Of a stretch of 64,000 nt of DNA, positions 55,841 through 64,000 are shown in pieces. A model generated the notes under the pieces. That model did no database searches. It saw only the letters and a program-made list of their open reading frames with translations, and was not told where the DNA came from. The translations under genes and the position numbers were made by a program. Within the stretch, counting starts at the first letter, position 1. Every line of letters starts with the position of its first letter. Origin of the DNA: Erythroxylum novogranatense (lineage: Eukaryota; Streptophyta; Magnoliopsida; Malpighiales; Erythroxylaceae); the NCBI GenBank assembly GCA_029891385.1, contig CM057228.1:85486964-85550963 (forward strand), written 5' to 3'.

Positions 55841-57443
55841 ATTATGCTATCTAATATTACAATTCTTCAAAGTACAATCTTGATGAACGGATTTACAATC
55901 TTCCTATTGAATCAAAAGTATGCTATATGGGTGACAATCGACGATAAACAACATGATAAATGTCCTCATATCCAAGTCTGCGAGAGGCATTCTTTATTTC
56001 CGCATCCTTTTGAGATTTGTGCGCCTTAATGTAGATGCTCGAAGTTTGTGTCACTCAAAAACTGATTAACACATTATTAATGACTACAAGAAAGATCAAG
56101 ATTGTTATAATCTTCCTATTGGACCACAAGGACACTGACGACCGACGTGGAGAATGATAGACATGATAAATCTCTTCATATCCAAGTCTCCAGTACATCT
56201 TCTTTATTTTAGCCATCCTTTTTCAGGACGGAAACATGATAAATCTCCTTATATCCAAGTCTGCTGTACGCCAAGAGTTGGTGAGCACTGATATTCTTTC
56301 GACAAAGAACAAAAGTCGACAAAGAACAACAAATAAACTCCAAAACATCAGACAAACAAAAAAAGCTTAAAGAAGATTTACAAGTAACAGAGGAATAAAT
56401 GTAACAGGAAGCGAAAACTAAGAGCAAATGGACCTAGAGTTGGTGAACACTGATACTGTTTCGACAGCAACAACAGCTACGACAACTACAAGGAAAAAAT
56501 GCTAAAAGAAGATTTACAACTAACACAGGAAACCACCGTGATACTCTTTCGACACGAGCAGACTCGACAAACACACCTTTGTCCGTACGTAAGATACTGA
56601 GAAGGTGAGGCAATGAGCAAGAAGACACTATATAAGCAAATCCAAGGGCATACATTGTGGGACGCGTGCGTGGTCGCTGACAAAATATTGCATCGAAGAT
56701 TGGGTCGAGGAGATTGTGTATAGAGAAAGCGAAACAACATGAATGACAATATGAATGAATGAAAAGATATAAACAGATATAAGTAGTCCTGAGGCATGCA
56801 TTGCACGACGCCACTCGCAAAATATTGCATCAGAAGATTGGGTCAGAAGATTGCGTGTATATCGCGCGAAGACATAAAATAAAATATTGCATCAGAAGAT
56901 TGGGTCAGAAAATTCTCGTAATAAATAATTAAAGTTTAAGATTTGCATTGTATTAAATGAGGGGCAGTACTGGAAGATGATAGAGTGAAACAGAAACGAT
57001 TTGCCTTGAGATACGTTAAAAATAGTTAACATGTGTAGAGAGAAAAATATGCGATGAAATGTTATTATGATTATATGTGTAGATATCATAAGAAATATAT
57101 CTATTAGTGATTCGTGTTTTTCATTTTTTCGCCAAGGTGTTGAAGATTTTTCATTAAATTATCGCAAGAAATATATATATTAGTGATTAGATTATTTAAT
57201 ATCGTAATGTAAATAGTATTATTCCTATTAGGTATAAAAATTTTGTCGCTTATATTAATAAAACAAATATGCAATGAACCATTATTGTGATTATATAAAA
57301 AATATGAATATATGAATTGACATTGCAAATGAGAAAAAATATATGAATGAAGTTGAAAAATAATCATGAATTGAATAATCATGATAAAAATCATTAGAAA
57401 CTGATATTGCAAATAACAATAACATTAGAAGGTGATGAACCAT
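55841..57443. other. Unassigned region with local repeats
   Basis: Three copies of AAATATTGCATC(A)GAAGATTGGGTC-type sequence (about 56683, 56818, 56881), two or three of ACATGATAAATSTCYTCATATCCAAG (55950, 56163, 56227) and three of TGATAYTSTTTCGAC (56290, 56450, 56530) are seen. No gene was recognised. It may be the interior of a decayed element. Confidence 0.5.
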
Positions 57444-58235
57444 CTGTTAAGTCAAAATGACTTCACATTTATGATTTTGATTAAGAACAAATACTGAGTA
57501 GAAAAACAGACAGAGAAAGAAAGACAGACGGAGAAAGAAAAACATAGTAAGTAGAAAAACAGACGGATAATGAAAAATAGACGAAGTAGAAAAACAGACG
57601 GAGAATAAAAAATGATTTAAGTAGAAAAGCAGACGGAGAAAAAAAAAATGTATTTAAGTAGAAAAAAGGCGGAAGCCAAAAGCAGCGCATATGTTACTAC
57701 AATTGCATTTGAAGAACTCTGGGAGAAGGAGGATTGATCCACATTATCCTTTGACTTGCAAACAGGAGTAAATAATCTACGTAGAGAACTAAAGGAGTTA
57801 TGCAAAGAAGTCAAGGAGTTGAAGGAGATGGTGAAAGAATTGTAAAAGTATCATCAATTGTAATCTTCTTGTTTAATAAGAAATAGGGGGAGAAGAGAAT
57901 GAAAACCAGACGAAGTTGACAACAGAGACGAAGTTAACAAAACAGATGAAGTTGACAAAGCAGACGGAAGCACATTCAAGAATCAGTTTGAGTTTGTTTC
58001 TGTAACTCAACTGGATAACCGCTCAAGAAGAAAGAATCAAGAAGCGATTCTGATTTAAAGTTATAAAAAAGCACGAAGTAGAAAAGCGATTTAAGCAAAA
58101 AACAGATGCATATGTTACTACAATTGTGTTTGAAGAACTCTGGGAGAAGGATGATCGATCCATATTACCCTTTGACTTGCAAACAGAAGTAAATCATCTA
58201 TGTAGAGAACTGAAGGACAATAAGCCTTGGCGGTA
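57444..58235 (+). mobile_element. Sirevirus debris: U3 plus duplicated envelope-like 3' ends
   Basis: It starts with TGTTAAGTCAAAATGACTTC (Sirevirus LTR start) and its AGACG array. At about 57688 it jumps to the 3' end of the envelope-like frame (TCATATGTTACTACAATTG-like, then the coiled-coil end), a PPT-like AATAGGGGGAGAAG (57882), a second AGACG array, and at 58106 the same envelope-like 3' end again. The order differs from the intact element, so it is a rearranged relic. Confidence 0.7.
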
Positions 58236-58660
58236 AGAAATATGGAGAGGTGTATGTTAAGCAACCTCCTGCTTTTGAGGATGTTAGGAATCGAGATCAT
58301 GTCTATAGACTTCATAAAGCGTTATATGGTTTAAAGCAAGCTCCTAGAGCTTGGTATGATCGTCTTAGTACTAGAGCTTGGTATGATCGTCTTAATACTT
58401 TTATCTTAGAGAGTGGTTTCAGAAGAGGTAAAGTTGATAAGACGTTGTTTAGGAAGAATTGTAAGAATGAGTTTATTTTAGTACAAATTTACCTATATGA
58501 TATTATATTCGGTGCTACCAGAAAAAAGTTGTTCATCAATTTTGAAAGCTTGATGAAAGATGAGTTTGATATGAGTATGATGGCTTTCATGTCTCTTTTA
58601 AACATATTTCAAAGTTGGCAAAATGTGATTTGAAGTGAACACTGGAGCTAAAGTAACGAC
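58236..58660 (+). pseudogene. Sirevirus reverse transcriptase fragment with 27-bp duplication
   Basis: It reads [27 protein letters not shown] and a mutated catalytic site YLYDIIFGAT (YVDDIIFG in the complete copy, so one catalytic Asp is lost). A nine-residue in-frame duplication (RAWYDRLST repeated) lies at about 58350-58402. The frame ends at 58633 after DEFDMSMM, where the complete copy continues. Confidence 0.8.
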
Positions 58661-58910
58661 AAAACTAACGACGTCAGAAACAATGAGCTACAACTGGTAA
58701 CTTCTCTGGCAAGAAAGTTGTGGAGGAAAAGTCTGATAATCTCGAGGATTTTAATGACTCTAGAACACACCGCACTATATCTCTACAAGTACCCTAAAAG
58801 CAAAATCATTACGGTTATTCTCATCTCCAGACGGTTCATTTTGCTTTCCCAATTCTCTCAAACATCCAACCCTAAAAAGTTTACCAGAGTCAGTTTTTCG
58901 TTATGAAACA

Positions 58911-59055
58911 ATGGAGGCAGCCATGATATTCGGAAGACATGTGGATTTCGAGTCATTGAGGAATGATGATATGGATGTGGAACCAGAGATTGTAAGAGCT
59001 GGTTGGAGGAACTTCTTTGAGGTACGAGAACCAGTGATTGGACCAAATTTATACT
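58911..59055 (+). pseudogene. Start of a Sirevirus envelope-like ORF, cut by the Athila-like element
   Basis: The ATG at 58911 opens MEAAMIFGRHVDFESL, matching the start of the envelope-like frame at 11007. Where the other copy has a stop, this copy reads FFEVRE. Homology ends near 59055, where the gypsy LTR begins. Confidence 0.65.
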
Positions 59056-59059
59056 ATAA

Positions 59060-60479
59060 ATTAGGCCCGTTTTCTTTAGTAATTATGCATTTGTTGACTC
59101 CTGATTTATGATTTTTATGCTTATTTTGGTCCCGCACATTGATTTTTGATAAATTGCACATTGTTAGTATTTTGTTGTCATTTGTCATTAATTTTGCATA
59201 ATTTTTATTGGGACAATTGATACTGCGAATGGGTTGTATTTTGTAGGACCAAAGGAGTCAACATTCAACAAGTCAACACGCCATGAGATTTCACGGGCTA
59301 ACTAAACTCTCCATTCGCCGAGGCTAATTAATGGTATTAATTCTTTCGCATGCGAAGTGACCATTCAACGTCACGCAATGAACGAAGCCATTAGCCGCAG
59401 CGAAAGTCGGATAATCCGCCTATATTTGGCAAAAGTTCCATCGTTCGACCCGCCCGACGCATCCCTATAAAACCTTGCCATTTAGGGCAAAAGCAGACGG
59501 CCGCATGAGTTTTCTTTTCCTCCTTTTCTTCGTTCTTCTCGGTTTCTTTCATTCTTTTCTTTTTCGCTTCTAATAGTTTTCATTCGTATTACGAGTTCGA
59601 CCACGCATAACGTCATTGCCTTCATCTTCAACAGTTCGTCGTCTGATCATGAGTATCGGTGATTCTCCAGCAGTGATGGAGTTGGCCGGAGTCATGAGCA
59701 GCTAAATCAGTAGTCTTCTGGAAATGTAGCATTGGGTCAGAGTTCAACAAGCTTCAAGGGGTAATCAACCATTGTTTTAGATTTCGGTTATGGATTTGTA
59801 ACAACTCCGAGTTGGAGATTACAGTGTATAACCGAATGAATCTTGCTATAGTTTAGTAGGATGTTAAACTTTGATTTGTGTTATGGATTGATTATTGTTG
59901 AATGATGTGCTTAAATATATGGAGTTCATGTATATCAGTCAGATTTTATACTTTGGTTAACCTAATCATTTAGTTGTGTTTGATTAAGTTAGTCATGTTT
60001 TTAATTTGATTGATTTATTGCATTAATCTTTATAGCATACACTAAGGGTTTTAACGAGTTTTAATTAATCGAGTTGATTGGTTAATTCTTGGACTTAACG
60101 AGTTGTTAAGGTTTACTTTTCGAAACTTAGTGGATTTCAATCCCCAATATCTATTTTGAACGATGATGACTCGACTACATTTTCGTGGAGAGTTTTAGTA
60201 AGTTGATTTCAAACTTGTTTAATTTCAATCGCTTAGTTTTCTAAAATCCCAAAACATTTATTCTTACTTTGGCTTAGTTTAATTTTAGTTAATCAAATCA
60301 AAACCCCTTTTTATTGCTTTAATTGCATGCATCATTCAAACATTAGGCTAGTCTAGATCGGTTAGTACATTGGTTCCTCGAGAGTCGACCGAGGTTGCAT
60401 CTGTATTGCAATCCTTGGTATAAATTTTATTTGACGGTTTCCGAGGATCAATTTTAATATTGAACGATGTCGACGATCA
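59060..60479 (+). repeat. 5' LTR of the Athila-like element
   Basis: About 1.42 kb, beginning near TTAGGCCCGTTTTC and ending CGACGATCA three bases before the primer site. The left edge is set by the end of Sirevirus homology and by the match to 63970-64000. Confidence 0.7.
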
Positions 60480-60482
60480 AAT

Positions 60483-60500
60483 TGGCGCCGTTGCCGGGAA
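60483..60500 (+). other. Primer binding site, tRNA-Asp
   Basis: TGGCGCCGTTGCCGGGAA matches the 3' end complement of tRNA-Asp used by Athila and Tat elements. Confidence 0.9.
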
Positions 60501-61069
60501 TCAAATTAATTGGTTCTTTAGGTTAGCCAGTGTTTGTTTTGATTTTAATTTTTGTTGTTTGCATTTTATTTGCATTGCATAATTTCATTCTTAATTTATG
60601 TTCTGCTTAAGTGTTTTTAGTGTTAATTCTATTTTGTGATTCTTATTCTATTTGCTTTCAGTGTTATTCTGCTTGTTCCTGTTTATTGTGCTTAGTTGCG
60701 GGTAATTTTACCTTTATTGTGCTTTCTTTGTGATTCTTGGCTACGACAAGTTCATCATTCGTCATAACGAGTTCATCGCTCGTCGCAACGAGTTCATCGC
60801 TCGTCATGACGATTTAATATTCGCATTTTGTCTGTTCGCCGCAATGAAGTTCCTACGATTTGCGATTTAACGGTAGTGAATTAAACCCTTTCGTCACCGT
60901 CGTTTTGGTGAGCGTTATTAGGTGAACTTCTCCTGCATGCCCGTAGACTTAGGTTAGTTCATTTTCAACCTGAAATTGAGCGACACCTTAGACGACTTAG
61001 GAAGAACAAGAGAGAGCAAGAAAGACTTAGCACACTGTAACGATTAGAAACCGATATGGTGAACAACAA

Positions 61070-62690
61070 GATTTTCCGGCTACCAACCAAGGAACGAAGA
61101 TCATGGATTAAATGGTGACCGGGAGAGAGTTGATGACAACAATGCGAACATCGACGAGAACCATCCGAGAAGCTACAACCTCGGATGTAAACTACGATCC
61201 TTTCATCGCTGCGCCCCTAACTTCGACGTAAATTTGAAGTTAAAGGTTTATTGATTAACTCCCTACCCAAATTTCACAGTTTGGCGGTGAGGACCCTTAC
61301 ATGCATCTTCGTGCCCTCACAATGATCTCGTCAAAGTATGAAGCTCGTAGGAGCACATCTCGACCGTGTCTTTGTGGAAGGTATTCCACTTGTCGTTAGA
61401 AGGAAAGGCCCGGAGTGGTATATGAGCCTCCCAAGGCATGTCGCTAATGCCTATCACAGTTGGGCCAACTTATGAAAGCTTTTCGGAAAAGTATTTTCCA
61501 GCTTTTAGACGTCGTCGATGAGAAAGGAAATCTATTACGCCAAGCAAGACTATGACGAGTCCTCAGATGACTATTGGAAGCAGATTTCGTGATCTGTTGT
61601 CTCAGTGCCCCCATCATCAAATCCCGGATGAACAGCTTGTTCAATACTTCTATGATGGGGTGAAGAATCAAGAAAAAGGGATGTTGGATGCTGCTTCGGG
61701 AGGATCGTTGATCGACCTCACCGCTCCAGAAGCGTGGGCCTTGATTAAGAGGATGGCCCTAAATCATCAGCAGTATAGTGTCAGAGATTCCAGAAGTGTC
61801 CAGGAAGTGGGAGCCATGTCGGCTCAGACAAAAAGGATGGAAAGCCTGGAATCAAAGGTGGATTCCCTAGAGCATAAAATAACTTCACATTTGTCCCTCT
61901 ATTACTACCGAGTCAAGAATTTGATTTGTGCATCGCCTTCGTCTTTCATCGAATCGCCGCACCTAGTTGCGAATCTTGTGGATCGGTGATGCACATTTCC
62001 AGTGTCTGTCCCGGAAGGTATGAAGAAGTGTCCGCTGTTTACCCGGGCAGACAAAATTTTAAGTGGGACCCGTACTCCAACACATATAACGAAGGATGGA
62101 GATCTCATCCTAACTTTAGTTGGAGGAGTAATGAGGGAAGAACACCCAACCGCTTTCAACAAGGGAGTGGAGCTGGAACATCTACAAACCAGTTTCCCGA
62201 TCAGCAAGCGTTGACGGTGCAACCACAGCCACCAAAAGAGGACACTAATCAGCTTCTGCATGGTATGATGACGTTGATGAAAGAGGAACGAACTTCCACA
62301 GCAAATCAATTCAACGCCATCGCGAACCTCATCCAACAAGACTCTGCTAAGAATGCTGCCCGCTTTAGTGCCTTGGAGAAACGGATGGAACAATGGGAGA
62401 CCAAGGCTGAGAACCTGAACTCATATGTCACTCAGTTGTCTAACAATTTGAGTGAGAGCCAAGCGAGGAATAGCGGATCAATTCCTTCCAACACGGTCAT
62501 AAATCCAAAGAATCTGAATGCTATTGAGCTACGGAGAGGAAGGAAAGTGCAGTTCAACATTCCTGATAAAGAAGAATGCACCGAAGAAATCGAGGTTGAA
62601 GAGGCGCCTCAAATTAAGGAAAAGCCGGATGTGAGATCCGAAAGTGAACAAGAAGAGAATTTGCGAAAAGGACAACAATCAAGCAACTGA
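61070..62690 (+). pseudogene. gag: Athila-like gag, frameshifted
   Basis: Fragments follow the Athila gag order: PKFHSFGGEDPYMHLRAL (about 61255-61320), GPEWYMSLP-like sequence (about 61410), FRDLLSQCPHHQIPDEQLVQ with YFYDGVKNQEKGMLDAASGG (61580-61710), and a heptad-like region SLESKVDSLEHKI. A frame change near 61920 leads to a CCHC-like knuckle CESCGSVMHISSVC (61968-62010). The frame then stays open to 62690 with a glutamine/asparagine-rich linker and a coiled coil (ARFSALEKRMEQWETK). It would form particles and bind RNA. Confidence 0.8.
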
Positions 62691-62722
62691 AGTAAGAGTT
62701 GAAAAGGAACAAAGAAATGTAA

Positions 62723-63535
62723 ATGAAGCAACACAAAGGGAAGTCAATCAAGGACCTTCCTTCCCGAATTCCTACTGATGAGCAAGAAGGTCAACGAATG
62801 AAACATGAAAAGGAAATTATTGACCTATTTGGGAAGGTGGAAGTAAATGTGCCCTTTGGACTGGTTAAGAGAGTGCCGACCTATGCCAAGTATCCGAAAG
62901 ACTTGTGCACCAACAAGAAGAAATTTAGGCCGAACGAAGAGTCCAGTCATTTCGAATGTTTCCGCATTATTCAAGCCCCAAATTAGGTAAAGTGTCAGAC
63001 TCAGGATCGCTCACCATTCCTTGTGTCATAGGAAAGGTGACAATTGGTAGAGCGTTCTTTGGATTTGGGAGCGCAATCAATGTGATGCCAAAATCGCCTA
63101 TGAAGCCCTAGGGGTTAAGAGCGTAAAACCTACTTGGTGAGTGTTACAGTTATCGACAAATCCTTCCGACACCCCTGGGCATCATTGAGGACATTACGGT
63201 CCAAGTGAAAGGATTAGTGTTCCCGCTGATTTTACGTCTTCGGATATGTCTAATGAAGTGGTGCAGGACACTTGTCTAATCCTTGGACGACCCTTCCTTC
63301 GGACGGCAAGTACAATGATCAGTATGAAGGAAGGGAAGATCACCATGGAGGTTGGTGATCAACACATTAGCTTCAACATGTATGAAGCTATGAAGCACCC
63401 TAACGAGGATTACTCCTTGCTTGGGGTGAATATGCTTGATGTTGTGATTGATGATGCTTGTTCTGAATTTGCAGAAACTCTAACCCCGACCACTAATGAT
63501 CTCTTTCGAGGCGTTTTATTTTGATGATAGTGCAG
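62723..63535 (+). pseudogene. Athila-like aspartic protease region, frameshifted
   Basis: EIIDLFGKVEVNVPF and KYPKDLCTNKKKF precede the protease, as in Athila polyproteins. SLTIPCVIGKVTIGRAF follows (about 63005-63060). The catalytic DLGA is readable at about 63062-63073 but in another frame, with one base lost after it before INVMP. The downstream TCLILGRPFLRTASTMI and EGKITMEVGDQ are the protease C-terminal signature. The frame ends near 63524; no RT follows. Confidence 0.75.
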
Positions 63536-63969
63536 GTGCTTATTCGGATACGGGAATGGACATGGAGCTGCCCAGGACCCAAGATGTTGACATGGAGCTT
63601 GGATATCAACTGCACGTCCATCCCGAGCTACAAGATCCACCGTGAGCACCAGGTGTTTCTTTTCCTGCATTTTCAATATATTTGTGCACATTATTTGATT
63701 TGACTTGAAATGTTGTGTTGCATGAATGTGTTGATTAAGTGTGGGGGGAGCAACCCATCCAAGAGGAATAGTCAGAAGTTACGAGGATTTTCATTTCGCT
63801 TCAATAAATTGATTCCTCTTGTTAGCTCCGCATGTTTCATGCTTCTATTGTGTGCTCACTACTTACGCCATCATGACAATGCCATGTTTAAGTGTGGGGG
63901 AACCGTTCCTTTTTATATTCTGCATTGTACACCTATTAAAATTTGTGCATTAAAATTTGTGCATAATTT

Positions 63970-64000
63970 TGTGGGCCCGTTGCTTTTACTGATAAATTTG
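63970..64000 (+). repeat. Start of the probable 3' LTR of the Athila-like element
   Basis: TGTGGGCCCGTTGC and the next 15 bases align with GGCCCGTTTTC onward at 59063, allowing small gaps. Only about 31 bp are in the window. Confidence 0.5.

Larger units (their letters stand above)
59060..64000 (+). mobile_element. Athila-like Ty3/gypsy element with gag and protease only
   Basis: The parts are a 5' LTR (about 59060-60479, TATA CTATAAAACC near 59465), a primer site TGGCGCCGTTGCCGGGAA (60483-60500, complementary to tRNA-Asp as in Athila), a leader, a broken gag (about 61070-62690) and a protease region (about 62990-63540). GTGTGGGGG-rich tracts follow (63743, 63891), and a second LTR start appears at about 63970 (GGGCCCGTTGC). 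No RT, RNase H, integrase or envelope lies between protease and the 3' LTR, so it is a non-autonomous derivative. The window ends before its target duplication. Confidence 0.8.

Noticed and set aside
56434..56830. Cysteine-rich minus frames of 128 and 114 codons
   Set aside because: Two overlapping frames of similar length over one repeated region with no domain. Neither has coding support.

Overview
This is nuclear DNA of a flowering plant, almost certainly a eudicot with a repeat-rich genome. The evidence is Ty1/copia and Ty3/gypsy LTR retrotransposons primed by plant initiator-Met or Asp tRNA, a Sirevirus with an envelope-like reading frame, a hAT transposase relic with a plant-type BED finger, a TRIM, a LINE ORF1 relic, and an A-type plant cytochrome P450 with one short GT-AG intron. 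No rRNA, tRNA, CRISPR or prokaryotic feature was seen. The only apparently intact host gene is the P450 at 51654-53261 (minus, two exons). Its sequence looks CYP80/CYP76-like, which would fit, but does not prove, a species making benzylisoquinoline-type alkaloids.

Layout. 1-4285: two abutting minus-strand long LTRs of gypsy (Tekay/Del-like) type. 4287-5833: 3' end of a copia element. 5940-6708: LINE ORF1 relic. 6709-14172: Sirevirus-like copia element with TSD TCCAC, lacking protease and integrase but keeping an envelope-like frame broken only by stops. 14570-19099: 4.5-kb gag-only copia-derived element with TSD AAAAT and palindromic LTR arrays. 19750-33240: hAT transposase pseudogene (minus) split by a complete 11.1-kb non-coding LARD at 22052-33150 (TSD TTCCT). 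33950-36485: copia relic (plus) with a 1.28-kb TIR element at 34208-35487 flanked by a 9-bp duplication. 36576-45010: P450 pseudogene (minus) split by a 7.2-kb copia element at 36901-44092 (TSD ACCAG). 45121-48861: second, rearranged gag-only element between 29-bp direct repeats. 49284-49967: TRIM with three LTRs. 50000-50850: copia relic. 51654-53261: P450 gene. 54840-59055: scrambled Sirevirus debris. 59060 to the window end: Athila-like element with gag and protease only.

How it fits together. The window is a nest of insertions around a P450 pair. The P450 pseudogene and the intact P450 are tandem paralogues on the same strand, and two retroelements have split and separated them. Several elements are structurally non-autonomous in different ways: no coding (LARD), gag only (the palindrome-rich family), gag plus protease (Athila-like), pol-deleted (Sirevirus) and miniature (TRIM). 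Four insertions are dated relative to their hosts because the interrupted frame resumes on the other side of a perfect target-site duplication. All alignments were made by eye, so percent identities are not given and boundaries given as approximate may be off by tens of bases.
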